Source: Xiphydria camelus (Eukaryota > Arthropoda > Insecta > Hymenoptera > Xiphydriidae). Taken from it: 64,000 nt of DNA. The stretch is taken from assembly GCA_963678675.1 (NCBI GenBank), contig OY783192.1:21199174-21263173 (forward strand), in the 5' to 3' direction. The notes beneath the pieces were generated by a model that saw only the letters and a program-made list of their open reading frames with translations, had not been told where the DNA came from and did not search any database. The position numbers and the translations under genes were made by a program. This document shows positions 31,006 through 42,242 of this stretch, piece after piece (position 1 is the first letter of the stretch; every line of letters begins with the position of its first letter).

Positions 31006-34000
31006 ATGATTAAACCGGAGCACCTCCCAAAGGCCCAACCGAAGGAAAGGAAATTTACGATGGGTAACGAGGTTCATACCTCTACGCACGAGATACTCCT
31101 ATGCCACCAGGGGTACCCGCAAGACTTCTCAATAATACCTGATGACTTCCCATTAGAGGAGGAAGCCCTAATCGGAAAACCCTTCCTGAACCAATACAAT
31201 TTCGCGCTTACTAACGACACCCTCACCCTCAACGAATGCACGCATAAACTCCACGATACAGGATATTCGGTACCATCGAAGACTCATCAAGTACTCCATA
31301 TCGCGACAACGCAGAAGAAAGGATGTACAATTATCTCAGGACACGATACCATACCCGAAGGGGTATACAGAGTAAAGAATCACAAGGTATACGTACCACT
31401 GCACAACCATGACGACAGAATACTACACATAAAACAGGAGGATATTCATATGGAACCAGCAGTTGTAAAAACAATACAACCTCAAACACATGGAGATCTA
31501 GAAAGGATAAGGAAATTGATGGAAAACACTCGACTCACACACGTGGAAGAGCAGACGAAAGGCCCACTCGCCCAGATTATATCACGGTACAATGACATCT
31601 TCAATCTACCAGGCGACCCATTACCCTGCTCACCCGATACAGAACACACGATCAGAGTCAAGGATAATAAACCCATCAATCACGCCAACTACCGACCACC
31701 TGAAATACATAAACAAGAAATAAGCAGACAAATGAGCGAAATGTTTGATAAAGGCATAATTAGGGAATCGAAGTCACCCTACAACTCACCTGTATGGGTA
31801 GTGCCTAAGAAAGCCGACGCATCTGGAAAGAAGAAATGGAGGATAGTAATAGACTTCAGGAAGTTAAACGAAAAAACGGATCAAGACGCTTACCCACTAC
31901 CCGTGATCGACGACATTTTAGACCACTTAGGCAAAGCCAAGTACTTTTCGGCATTTGATCTAAGTTCAGGATTCCACCAAATACCAATGGAGGAAGAAAG
32001 CAAAAAGTACACAGCATTCTCTACACCAGACGGACACTTCGAATACAACCGTATGCCATTCGGATTAAAGAACGCACCTGCAACCTTCCAACGGATGATG
32101 GATACAGCATTGAGAGGACTAGTGGGGAAAACTTGTTTGGTGTATCTCGACGACATCGTAGTATTCGGAGCAACACTCAAACAACATCATGAGAATCTAG
32201 AAATCCTGTTTGAAAGATTGAGACAAGTTGGACTCAAACTCCAACCCGACAAGTGTGAGTACCTCAGACCAGAACTCGAGTACCTAGGCCATCTGATCAC
32301 CAAGGACGGAGTAAAACCGAACCCCAAGAAGATTGAAGCAGTCAAAAACTTCAAGACACCGGCAACAGTGACAGAGGTAAAAGGATTCTTAGGACTCACA
32401 GGATATTACAGGAAATTCATCAAGGGATTTTCCACTATCAGCAAACCTTTAACAACTTTAACAAAAAAAGATACACCTTTCACCTGGAACGAAAAGGCAG
32501 AAAAGGCATTCAGAACACTGATTGACGCTTTATGCAAATCACCAGTACTGCGATATCCAGACTACTCAAAAAGGTTCACACTAACAACGGATGCATCGAA
32601 TGTAGGACTCGGAGCGGTACTCTCTCAAGAAGGACACCCGTGTTGCTACATATCGAGAACCCTGAATAAAGCTGAACAAAACTACACCACCTCAGAAAAG
32701 GAGCTATTAGCCATCGTTTGGGCAGTAAAAAGGCTCAGACAATACCTACTAGGACGAACCTTTGATATCAAAACGGATCACAAAGCTCTAGTATGGCTCT
32801 TTAATATCAAAGATCCCTCGTCGAGGTTAATGAGATGGAGACTGAAACTGGAGGAATACGATTTCCAAATCGAATATATGAAGGGAAAAGAAAACTGCGC
32901 AGCAGACGCCCTTTCAAGAATCTTCATCACCAGAGATGTATTACAAGAAGCACTCGACGGGATCAACCTAGAAACACCAGAAGAGACGATTGTCACACCG
33001 GAGCAGCTTTACGCGGATTACACCGTATGGTGCCTCGTGGGAGACCACGCAAACCAAATAAAAACTTTGCTCAACACAAATAAGGGTACGTGGATTAACG
33101 TCAGAAAACACACCGATAATGATGATGAGTCAGGATCAGTGGAATTGGGGCCCTACGACGAGAAAAAATGGCTAAACGAAATCTATTTAGGAGTAGAATT
33201 CTTTAAAGAATCTAAACGGGAACCACGGTTCGTATTCTCGGATGCAACTCTATCGGCATACGAACTAGAAACTCTCACCGATATGCTAAACTTCCTGGCT
33301 AATAGAGACAAATCGACGATACGAGTTTGCCGCAAATCCAAGGAGTTAACAGACGAGGAAAAGAAAGCAATACTCCATGAAAATCACGGAGGACTGTTAA
33401 CACATCACCTAGGAGAAAACCGATCCATAGCAAGACTCAAGGAAAAGTATGAATGGAGAGGAATGGAACAGGAAATGATACAATTTATTCAAAACTGTAC
33501 CACCTGCCAACAAGCGAAACTTACCCGCATTCGACCGAAAGCACCAGCGGTCCTCACAGACACACCACGAGAAGCCAACGAGAAGATAGCCATGGATATT
33601 TTTGGTCCCCTACCGAAAACTACGAAGGGACACCGGTTCCTATTGACCATTCAGGACACTCTCACCAAATACTTGATAATGGTACCTCTAAAACAAACCA
33701 CCTCGGAAGATATTGCCAATGCTCTTATCCAACATTATATCTATACGTTCGGAACACCCAAGAACATCCTCACCGACCAAGGACAAAACTTCTTATCTAA
33801 TGTCATGCAAGAGTTTGAACGAAGCCTAGGGATAACACCTATTAAGACCACGGCCTATCATCCACAATCCAACGGGGGTTTGGAAAGAACGCATGCTGTC
33901 ATAAAAGACCTAATTAGAACGTCACTCACCACCGAGGAGAGAAACCAGCGTTGGAATGAGAATATTCAAACCATCGGTTTCGCCTATAACACTTCTCTTC

Positions 34001-34482
34001 ACGAAGGACACGGACACACGCCCTTCGAGTTGACCTTCGGGCGAAAAGCGCGACTACCATCTTCAATCGACTCCACGAATAACCTCACGTACAATGAGTT
34101 ACTAGAAAAGTGGAAGAAACGGCATAATGAAACCCTCGAAAGAGCCCGAAGCAGACTTATCAAAGCCAAGGAAAAGGCGAAGGAACGACACGACAGAAAC
34201 ATCTGTAGGACGCAACCCATTTACCGAGTTGGAGAGGAAGTGTGGTTAACGGATGGAACACGGAGGAGAAAACTCGACAATGATTGGGATGGACCATATA
34301 AAATCACTAGCCTGTTCGATAATAATAACCTAGAAATCGACAAGGACGGTCAGGTAACCAGAGTCCACATTGATAGAACCCAACCTTGTTACAGACATGA
34401 GACGGCTTCTGATCATATGGATGATGACGATGATAACGCCACACCGGGTACTAGCAGCCGTGACGATACAGCCCCTAAATGA
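31006..34482 (+). CDS. pol: pol of the gypsy-type element (PR-RT-RH-IN), open
   Basis: Pol makes and integrates the DNA copy. The frame is -1 relative to gag and is open upstream of the ATG at 31006; the protease active site (LIDSGAS, about 30966) lies before that ATG and overlaps the end of gag, so expression by -1 frameshifting is likely. RT spans about residues 230-410 with VYLDDIV near 382. RNase H starts with TTDAS near 527. Integrase has an HHCC zinc block (about 792-835), then catalytic D, D and E near 865, 924 and 961. At 1158 residues from ATG the length is normal for gypsy pol. No internal lesion is seen. The 3' end overlaps env by 113 bases. Confidence 0.93.
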   Translation: MIKPEHLPKAQPKERKFTMGNEVHTSTHEILLCHQGYPQDFSIIPDDFPLEEEALIGKPFLNQYNFALTNDTLTLNECTHKLHDTGYSVPSKTHQVLHIATTQKKGCTIISGHDTIPEGVYRVKNHKVYVPLHNHDDRILHIKQEDIHMEPAVVKTIQPQTHGDLERIRKLMENTRLTHVEEQTKGPLAQIISRYNDIFNLPGDPLPCSPDTEHTIRVKDNKPINHANYRPPEIHKQEISRQMSEMFDKGIIRESKSPYNSPVWVVPKKADASGKKKWRIVIDFRKLNEKTDQDAYPLPVIDDILDHLGKAKYFSAFDLSSGFHQIPMEEESKKYTAFSTPDGHFEYNRMPFGLKNAPATFQRMMDTALRGLVGKTCLVYLDDIVVFGATLKQHHENLEILFERLRQVGLKLQPDKCEYLRPELEYLGHLITKDGVKPNPKKIEAVKNFKTPATVTEVKGFLGLTGYYRKFIKGFSTISKPLTTLTKKDTPFTWNEKAEKAFRTLIDALCKSPVLRYPDYSKRFTLTTDASNVGLGAVLSQEGHPCCYISRTLNKAEQNYTTSEKELLAIVWAVKRLRQYLLGRTFDIKTDHKALVWLFNIKDPSSRLMRWRLKLEEYDFQIEYMKGKENCAADALSRIFITRDVLQEALDGINLETPEETIVTPEQLYADYTVWCLVGDHANQIKTLLNTNKGTWINVRKHTDNDDESGSVELGPYDEKKWLNEIYLGVEFFKESKREPRFVFSDATLSAYELETLTDMLNFLANRDKSTIRVCRKSKELTDEEKKAILHENHGGLLTHHLGENRSIARLKEKYEWRGMEQEMIQFIQNCTTCQQAKLTRIRPKAPAVLTDTPREANEKIAMDIFGPLPKTTKGHRFLLTIQDTLTKYLIMVPLKQTTSEDIANALIQHYIYTFGTPKNILTDQGQNFLSNVMQEFERSLGITPIKTTAYHPQSNGGLERTHAVIKDLIRTSLTTEERNQRWNENIQTIGFAYNTSLHEGHGHTPFELTFGRKARLPSSIDSTNNLTYNELLEKWKKRHNETLERARSRLIKAKEKAKERHDRNICRTQPIYRVGEEVWLTDGTRRRKLDNDWDGPYKITSLFDNNNLEIDKDGQVTRVHIDRTQPCYRHETASDHMDDDDDNATPGTSSRDDTAPK

Positions 34483-36270
34483 TACTACGTTCTTCCTCGA
34501 AGACCTCGGAAAAACGAAGCTGTACCACACTACATGGAGAATCATCGGCAATGTCAACTTCGACGATCTTAAAATGAGATACGCACAACTGTGGAAGATG
34601 AACGGAGACGCGGCAGACGCCTGCAAAACAAACTGCCATGAGGGCACCGAAATAGCACTCATGCGCACCCGATTGACACGCACCTACAACAACCTCCAGC
34701 TACTAGACCACCTTACCGATGGAAGACGCACCAAACGAGGACTACTCAACATAGTGGGGACTATATCAAAAACGCTATTCGGTACACTATCCAACGATGA
34801 CTTAGACCACATCAACACGGAAATCGACAAGCTCTACGATACAACGAACACGTTAGGGCAAGGCATTTCCAACCAAACTAAAATAATTAAAATTCTAGTA
34901 AACAACGCCAGGCATGATATAGACGCATTAGGTAAACAAGGAGAATCCTACCTAAAATTAGTAGATAAGGCCACAAGTAGAATTAATAATAATTCCATGG
35001 ATATCCACATCGCCAACCACTTAGCGATTAGCGGATTTCTACTAGCCGATCTTTCGGAGGATACGAATACAATCTTAAACGCAATTAGTGATGCCAAGTA
35101 CGGAATAGTCCACCCACAAGTATTTGCTCCGTCGAGCCTTGTCGATGGACTAAAAGCTCTTGAAAAACATAACAACATGCCATACAGCATGGAAAGCAAC
35201 ATTCAAAATTACCATGATATTATTAGCATGTCTAAAGTTAATATAGCCCTCTCGAAAAATCGACTAACCTATATAATTGATGTACCAGTATGGGAACAGG
35301 ATACATTCGAAGCTAAACACGTGATCCCTATACCCAGAAAGCAAGCAGGAGTCTTTACTGCAATCATTCCGGAATCTCAATATATACTCGTTAACCAAGC
35401 CCACAGCACGTATGTACCCACTACTGACGGAGATCTAAAAAATTGCCTGCATTCAAGGGACTTAAGAGTTTGTAAGAGGCAGCAGCCCTCCTTCCTACTA
35501 GCCGAAACGGAGTCCTGCGATACACAAATACTTAATAGAAAAATCAAAGCCATGACACATCCCAAATGTAAGACAGCACTATTTTCAATTCAAGAACTTA
35601 CGTACATACAACTCAAAGGCGACCAGGGATACCTAATATTCCCTCAAGGAGAACAATATTTAGACGTACTATGCGGAAACAAAGTCGAAATGACAAAGGT
35701 TAACGTACCCAGTTGGATAAAATCAGACGCAGACTGTACTATCAACACGAACGGAGCTATACTGAAACTAGCCCCTACGAAGAATGTCACATTAAACCTA
35801 CAGTTCCATAAAAATTACACGATCTCAATTAACGATTCCGACTTAGCATTAGCAAAAGACTTGCTTACACCAGTACAACACCACCTGGACACTGACGAAC
35901 TCTGAGGACTAGAATTAAATCTAGACGACATACAAAATAAAATCGATCTTACCAAACGACGACATAGAACTAAGACATGGACAGACAACGCCGCTAGCGT
36001 ACTTACATATATTGGATATAGTGCGATAGCCATTATACTACTATGGATAATTAACAAACTAGGAATTTTTGATTGTATAAAGAATCTATCACCGTGTAAA
36101 TTATGTATCAACATAGCCTGTAACAAATTTACTAACCAACCTCGAGGGAGTGACTACCGGGTGGAGTACCGACCCACCGTTGAGAGAGAACCCACTGCGC
36201 CGCCACCGACTTACGCCCAGTCCGCGGATCCGTTAATCCGACCGGTTAAAGGAGTAAGAGTTCGCAAGTA
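34370..36270 (+). pseudogene. env: env-like gene of the gypsy-type element, one in-frame TGA
   Basis: This is a class of membrane glycoprotein related to baculovirus F proteins. The first ORF has 511 residues from ATG 34370 to TGA 35903-35905. A hydrophobic leader lies near residues 12-30, and a furin-type RRTKR at 119-123 is followed by an apolar glycine-rich segment like a fusion peptide. The same frame stays open after the TGA to TAA 36268-36270 and holds a hydrophobic stretch of about 20 residues (near 35990-36060) that looks like the membrane anchor, then a cytoplasmic tail with PPPTYA. The TGA thus removes the anchor; this copy should not make an anchored protein. The family call rests on the position after pol and the cleavage site. 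Confidence 0.82.
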
Positions 36271-36307
36271 AGAACTTCCAGGAGGAAGTTCAATCTACTC
36301 CGGGGAG

Positions 36308-36565
36308 TGTTAAGCGTAGATAGGCACCCCCTTATCTCACCACGAGTGACCTATATAAGCCGGCCTAAATACCTAGGGCGGCAGTTCTGCTTCGAGAGTC
36401 CTCCTCTGCACAATACAACACACGTGCCATATTGTGACAGACTCCTAGAAATAGTGATAATATTGTACTTAGTAAAAGAAGAGAAATAAACTAGCACTGA
36501 CTATACTCAGGTATAGCCAGTGCCTCCCTTTTTAAAAAGTCAATTGAAACTATTTCCCCGTAACA
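36308..36565 (+). repeat. 3' LTR of the gypsy-type element
   Basis: 258 bp; by eye the same as the 5' LTR. It is preceded by a short purine run (CGGGGAG) as polypurine tract. Followed by the GTGTC target copy. Confidence 0.93.
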
Positions 36566-36570
36566 GTGTC

Positions 36571-36951
36571 AAAGAAGCTTGTTGGCTTAGATCTCTATTA
36601 GGCAGCATTAAAATTGACTTGTTAGATCCTATAATTATTTATGAAGACAATAATGGATGCATCGCGATAGCAAATAATCCAACGGATCATAAAAGGTCAA
36701 AACATATCGATATAAAATATCATTTCACACGAGAAAAGATTGAGCAAAAACAAGTAAAACATGTTTATATTCCAACAGGTAAACAACTGGCGGATACTTT
36801 CACTAAGGCACTGACAACTATACAGTTCACAATTATCCGGAAACAGCTTGGCCTCATGGAATCTGAAATCAAAATGTATTGTATTTTATATGATTTTATA
36901 AGGAAAGTACAAATGATAAAAGTGCTTATCACGGGTCTGATTGGGTTTTAG
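36571..36951 (+). pseudogene. Ty1/copia RNase H C-terminal part, after the insertion
   Basis: Continuation of the copia frame cut at 28855. It shows the conserved tail YEDNNGCIAIANNP, HIDIKYHF and LADTFTKAL typical of copia RNase H. The frame is open to 36951. Position and phase fit exactly with the upstream part once the insertion and one target copy are ignored. Confidence 0.9.
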
Positions 36952-37018
36952 GGGTTTCCCCAATCCCTGGCAACAAATGTTGGACCTATCTATGTGTAAT
37001 AAGTTATCCCCACATTAA

Positions 37019-37530
37019 CCCTCTGACGGCAAAGCTCGATTCCCCACCACTGCGCGGGGCAGAGTCAAGCGTGAGACGTTAGTGTAGTGGGGAGAGAGTG
37101 ACAGGGCCGTCGCAACCCGTATGGTCGCTGGGCACCGACGAAACTTTAAAAGTTACCTGCGGTGTCATTTTAATAAGCCATTTTTTTTAATAGTGACAAT
37201 GAAGTAGTCTTCGACTAAGTAAATCATTAACTATGTTGACATACACTATCGATTCGTCGTTTCAATCAGTTTGAAACGACGGATCGAGGCAACGAATCGT
37301 ACCGTGTATGGGGCCCCTATTTCATTGCCGTGCCGTCGCGCGAAATCCCGTGAGTGCGAGTGAGCACGGTATATGAGTGAGCAGGCCCCTAACTACGAGC
37401 CTGGCTGAATGAGAGTGGGGGGCCATTTCCGTGACGTCAGTCACTAACACATAAAGCGACCGCGCGCGATTGGCTGTTCCCTTTCTCCAGCTCACGCGAC
37501 AGGGATTGCTAAGAGTTTAGCGTCAGAGGG
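37019..37530. mobile_element. piggyBac-like MITE, 512 bp, TTAA target
   Basis: TTAA at 37015-37018 and 37531-37534 flank the ends CCCTCTGACGGC and (right end reversed) CCCTCTGACGCTA. The interior is GC-rich at both ends (CGCGCGATTGGC near 37460) with no transposase. It is inserted between the copia frame and its LTR. Confidence 0.82.
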
Positions 37531-37576
37531 TTAATATGACTAATTCAGTATTAAATTAATTTATTTTGAGTGGGAG

Positions 37577-37875
37577 TATTGATATATATACAAAATAAGT
37601 TAATTTAATTTAACTATTTTGAATAAGACAAAGACTCTGTATGTGTGCTATAAAGCAGTGGTTATAAGTTTAGAGGGTGAGATGAGGATGTATATGTTTA
37701 CCTCTCCCTAAGAACCCACGCGTGCACTATCTTACTTAAAATATATACAAGTGACGTATGAAACCCTCGAGAAGAAATAGAAGGGACAAGGAGTCTGCTT
37801 TGTGAGTCTTAGTTCCTCTCTGGCAGTGCAGCTGCGAAGGCCTCCAAATAAAATATCTCAAATTTCCACTCAACG
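37577..37875 (+). repeat. Probable 3' LTR of the copia element
   Basis: GAGTGGGAG (polypurine tract) is followed by TATTGATATA, and about 300 bases later CTCAACG. These resemble copia LTR ends TGTTGA...TCAACA with one change each. AATAAA lies at 37847. The 5' LTR is missing, so the ends cannot be confirmed. Confidence 0.6.
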
Positions 37876-39318
37876 TTGAATTTATCTTTAATTAATTCCT
37901 GCCAAAATTCCATAATCCAATAATTACATTGCACGCGACTAACCATAAGTCTAAGGAACATAGTCGCATAATCAACATTTATATTTTGACCAAGAGCACC
38001 TCACAGATGGTTGAACTGACGAGCATTTCACCTTCTTTCTCATTCGTCTCAATGAGCTCTACAACTCAACAAAAAGTATCAACTTTCCATTACAAAAATT
38101 ATGTTCGTATAAATTTCTTGAAAGAGGCGTCACTTGTGTTCGGATGGATTTTGTAATAATCTTTCCCCCTCAAAACTTTTACATTCACAATTTTTTAGAT
38201 CTATTCGACTTTTCGAAATATTAGCCTGAGGAGATTAAAATAATACACTCTATATGTTAAAGTACGTTGCAGTTATATTACACTAGTAACGGGAAATTGC
38301 ATCAGTTGCAAATAGTATGTTTTTTGTAACTTACACAGTAATATCTGTGCAATATTACCCGTTACTTTGGTTATATTGCTATCAACGCAATGACAATATA
38401 ACAGTATTTAGTGGTTTGTTACATGAATTTACCGAGAAAATGACTTATAATAACAAATGGAAATATTAATTTATGAAATAAAACAAACTTTCTATTAGGT
38501 ACGCATTCCAATAAAAGAATGAAAGAAATATATCCCAAGTTATATTTTTGATTAATGCAAGTAAATTTTTCAGTCGTTTAATTTTCTCAATTGCACATCG
38601 TAGCGGTATTTTAAACTTCGTTTTACAGCCAAATTATTTCAGGAATAATAAATGGCCGTCGAAACGTGCGCCATGGATCCTCGTGGTTACAGCTTTCGAA
38701 TACGTAAAATGTATTGATATCGATGCCACCTCTCAGTATACCAACGCAACGTATAATATATAAGCTACGATGAGGCGGGAAAACGTTGCGAAAAGCGAGC
38801 GAACCACGGGGCAATATCTACAATAAGTTCCAGTTGTCGGAGAGCGCATTGTTGGATTTCTTTTATACAGATGATAGATCGAAATTATCGTACGGATCGA
38901 TCCATACGCATCCACCGCCCGCATCTCAAACCAAAGAGGCCTATATATATATATAAGCGGGGGATATTTATTTCCCGTGGCTGTAGGCACACTGTTTCCA
39001 GCCACAGAGAATAACAATTTATAACGGTCTAATAACTTCCCCTTATCACGTTTCTTGCCCCCCCCCCCCAACCATTCTCTCTCTTCGAGGCATGGAATAT
39101 AAAAGCTCCTTCTTCTTCTTCCCTCTTTAAGAGATCGAATAAACACCGTCCTCTATTTTGCCCCTCCTTTCCCTCTACTAATCTCTTCCGATTCGCTTTA
39201 TTTTATTTTCCGATTTCTTCTTTTTATTATTTTGTACTTTCTTTCATTTCCTTTCATGCTTTACTCTCAGAACACATATTACATACATACATACTATAGG
39301 GATTTTCGTAATCGTAAA
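37876..39318. other. Unique AT-rich sequence without recognised gene
   Basis: There is an imperfect hairpin at about 38268-38390 (GTAACGGG / CCCGTTAC). Polypyrimidine-rich tracts (TTCTTCTTC, a run of C at 39060) lie near 39050-39230. A 137-codon minus-strand frame (38733-39146) has no known motif. Confidence 0.4.
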
Positions 39319-39905
39319 CCCCCCACAAAAACAGATTCTCTGTTAAATAAGGCGGCATGTTCATTCAGTGCCAACAAAAATTGATACGTAAAATACTCTC
39401 CAAAAAAGATTTGAAATCAATTAAGATCGCCATGTTCAAGATTTATATATAAAAAGTAAAAGGCATCATTTGAAAGGAAAATTATTGTAAATAAAGTTAC
39501 TAAAAAATTCGACTAAAAAATTTATTTAAAAAATTTAATAAAAAAGAACTTGCCGCGTTTAAGTTTTCATATTTTGTCCAATGTACCGAATGATTAGTAG
39601 TGCTTGGATGGCGCTCGAGTGATTCATAAATTGCACTGCCGAAGTCAAATTCAGGGAAATTCAGAAGGCCCCCGCCTGATCGGTTTTCCATGCGACATTC
39701 GGTATACTGGTGGTATCATATAAGAGTGTATGAATTTATTTAAAATCATAAGTGCATAAACATCGAGTATAATTCTGTGTCCGCATTTTTTATTTTGAAG
39801 GAAAAAACGCGGCAAGTTCTTTTTTATTAAATTTTTTATAAATTTTTTAGTCGAATTTTTTAGTGACTTGATTTACAATAATGTTCCTTTCAAATGATGC
39901 CTTTG
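39319..39905. mobile_element. Foldback MITE family A, copy 3, 3'-truncated
   Basis: It starts CCCCCCACAAAAACAGATTC and follows copies 1 and 2 through the GGCCCCCGCCTGATC centre into the second arm. It is lost at about 39905 (AAATGATGCCTTTG), about 155 bp short. piggyBac-like coding sequence begins shortly after. Confidence 0.85.
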
Positions 39906-39925
39906 TATTTTGACGGGCCGAGCTA

Positions 39926-40505
39926 ACACCCGAAACAATTAGTTATTATAATAAGACTAAATTTCGCGTCGATATGGTTCACCTAATGGCGCGAAAATAT
40001 AGCGTGAAATCAAAATGCAATAGATGGCCTGTACACGTATTTTTCAATATCCTGGATTTCGCTGAAATTAATGCATGGATACTCAACAACTGGAATAAAG
40101 ATATCAAGACAGCATTTCCTGTTACAATTGAGGGGCCTGGAAGTAAAAGGGTTTAAGTAAATTTTTGGTAGGTCTGAAATAATTGGTTTTAAAGTTAACT
40201 TGAATTAAAAAATTCCAGCAATAAATTTAGAAAACTGTGTAAATATTTAATAATTGAAGTGCAGATAATTGCAGATGAACTCGTCACAGAGTATTACGAA
40301 TTCCTTGAAGAAGAAAAGGAAAAACTACAAGAAGGAACATCAAGCAGCCCAAGCAATAATTCCCAATCACGAAGGAAATGCCAAATAAGATTGTAGGTAC
40401 ACGGATAATAAAACCACTCAAACTTGCATAATTTGTAAAAAATTTGTCTGCGGAAAATGCATGAAAGAGAAACCAGTCATATATGTAAAAAGTGTAATTA
40501 ATTGA
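39926..40505 (+). pseudogene. piggyBac transposase C-terminus
   Basis: The frame from 39926 reads TPETISYYNKTKFRVDMV then ARKYSVKSKCNRWPVHVFFN and LDFAEINAWIL, the conserved C-terminal part of the piggyBac DDE domain. A TAA at 40154-40156 ends this frame; further pieces follow in other frames (VTEYYEFLEEEKEK at about 40285). Then comes the cysteine-rich ribbon (C-x2-C, C-x2-C at about 40430-40465). At least two frameshifts are present and the N-terminal two thirds are missing. Replacement of the usual DQ pair by HL after VDMV is another defect. Confidence 0.82.
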
Positions 40506-40539
40506 TTATTTCATTTATAAAAATAAAAATATAGATTTA

Positions 40540-40849
40540 ATTATTTTATTAATCCTTTGCACTCGAAAGTTAACTCTCGAGACCGCACCGCGCCCGTCAA
40601 AAAGTAAACGAAACTAGTCAGGCACGGTGCGGCCTCGGTGCGGTGCTATCGGCGCGGTTAGGTAGGGACTAGTCGGTTCTGTTTCGTTGTGTACGTAAGA
40701 TGCACCTCCAATACACGGCCAAAAACATGGTGCGGGCGCGGCGCGGCTATGTGGGCACCGGCTTTTCGCGTCGCCGTCACCGACAGTTGACCGACACACG
40801 GCCAACAGTCGCTGCGGGCGCGGTGCGGCCATGTCTGTCTCGGCCTTAA
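40540..40849. other. CpG-rich block
   Basis: A GC-rich stretch with repeated GGTGCGGCC and GCGGGCGCGG(T/C)GCGG words. It is bounded on the left by TTAATCCTTTGCACTCG, which may be one end of a TTAA-type element whose other end I did not find. Confidence 0.4.
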
Positions 40850-40994
40850 GGCCAAGCGAACGTTGGGACGCAGTTCAGTGAGGGGACGCAGGGTGACCGT
40901 TGCCTCTATACCTATATCTATTCTATATATAGGTATAGAGGCAACGGTCACCCTGCGTCCCCTCACTGAACTGCGTCTCAACGTTCGCTTGGCC
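40850..40994. mobile_element. 145-bp hairpin MITE, PIF/Harbinger-like, TAA target
   Basis: Nearly perfect inverted arms of about 68 bp, ends GGCCAAGCGAACGTTG, flanked by TAA (40847-40849, 40995-40997). Both arms match the left terminal 70 bp of the large element at 58293-63974, so it looks like a miniature derivative made by inverted duplication of that end. Confidence 0.85.
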
Positions 40995-41247
40995 TAACAG
41001 TTTGATACAGCGGAGCGGGAAGCGGTTCAACAAGAGGGAGTGCTATCGGTGGAGAAGTAAGTAGTTCATTGCGCTTTTCTGTACAGAGTCTATATTGTGT
41101 TAGATTTTTGTAATTCGCCTTAAATATTATCTTTTTATTCTTTGTGCTATTATACATATTTCATTCTTTACATTTGGCTTAATAACTGATTTTAGGAATA
41201 TTTTGATGTCAATTGTACGGAACAGTTTTCGTAAAATTGACTCTGTT
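40995..41247. other. Spacer without recognised feature
   Basis: AT-rich from 41080 on; no feature seen. Confidence 0.4.
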
Positions 41248-42242
41248 GAGAAAAATACAGACTAGACCAGAAATGCTATCCTAAAAGTAGATTGAAATAA
41301 AAATAGGAAAGAATGATTAGGTACGATTGGCACTTCTTAGAGAATGAAAGGAAGGATGTAAGTTTTTAAGCAACCATCGATGGCAGCGATAAAAAATGTG
41401 ATTCTGCCCTTTCAGTTGGTAAGTATGATAAATCGCTGGTTCTCCGGAATAGTGACACAACTCAAAAATCGTAAATTTTCAGAAGAGCGAATTAAAGGTT
41501 TCTTACAATAGATATAAGTTAATATTATGGACCAATATTTGTTTACCTGTTTCACTATTAGTTAATCTCATTATAGGTTTATATTACATTCTTTATTTAA
41601 ATAATCATTTATCTAAAAATTTCTATTTTTTGAGTTGTGTCATTATTCCGGAGAACCAACGAAATGAACTCCGGCCTTATAGAGTTCTAATGTTACATTC
41701 CGAGTGGATGAAAATTATTTGTTATTACTCGTATCGAGGTAGTTTCAGGGGTTTTCGACCACGCTGATACTATTGATAACTATTACAAATTCGTAATTGT
41801 ATTCTCTGAAAAGCGGCGACTACCCCTATTGCAGAAAAAATTAATCAGAACTTCGAAAGCTCGTCTTGAAGGTAAATCGACAATGCTGATTTCGAAAAAA
41901 TAATTTAAAAATTGTATATTTATTCCCCGAGCAGGAATGACCATCTCTATTCCCGAAAAAAAATAGCCAAAAATTCCGAAACTCCTGGAGCCACTTCAAT
42001 TCAAATAATTTTCATTCGCTCGGAATTTAACATTGGAGTTTCATAAGGCCGGACTTCGTTTCTCAGTCTTACGACCTAAAGAGGCTGAATTACATTTTTT
42101 ATCGCTGCTACCGAAGCTTGTTCAAAAACTGACATCCTTCCTTTACTTTTCTAGAAAGTTCCAATCGTATCAAATTATTCCTTCCTTTTTTTATTTCAAT
42201 CTACTTTAAGGATACCATTTCTGGTTCAGTCTTTATCTTTGG
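41248..42242. mobile_element. Composite foldback with two palindromes inside
   Basis: The outer arms (41248-41415 and 42075-42242) are inverted copies. Inside sit a 220-bp MITE (41438-41657, ends GGTTCTCCGGAATA) and, immediately adjacent, a second palindrome (41658-42061, ends AACGAA, arms with CCGGCCTTAT). No coding sequence. Confidence 0.75.

Larger units (their letters stand above)
28856..36565 (+). mobile_element. Complete gypsy-type (errantivirus-like) LTR element, 7710 bp
   Basis: Two 258-bp LTRs (28856-29113, 36308-36565) begin TGTTAAGC, end GTAACA and show no difference that I could find. The target GTGTC is duplicated (28851-28855, 36566-36570) inside the RNase H region of a copia element. 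The order is LTR, primer site, gag, pol, env, LTR, as in insect endogenous retroviruses. Matching LTRs imply a recent insertion. gag and env each contain one in-frame TGA; pol is open. Confidence 0.95.

Noticed and set aside
32835..33800. Plus-strand frames inside pol in other phases
   Set aside because: Shadows of the pol reading frame.
38268..38390. Hairpin-type MITE
   Set aside because: Only GTAACGGG and about 20 diverged bases pair; no ends or target duplication.
38733..39146. 137-codon minus-strand gene
   Set aside because: Low-complexity composition, no motif, no start context or splice evidence.
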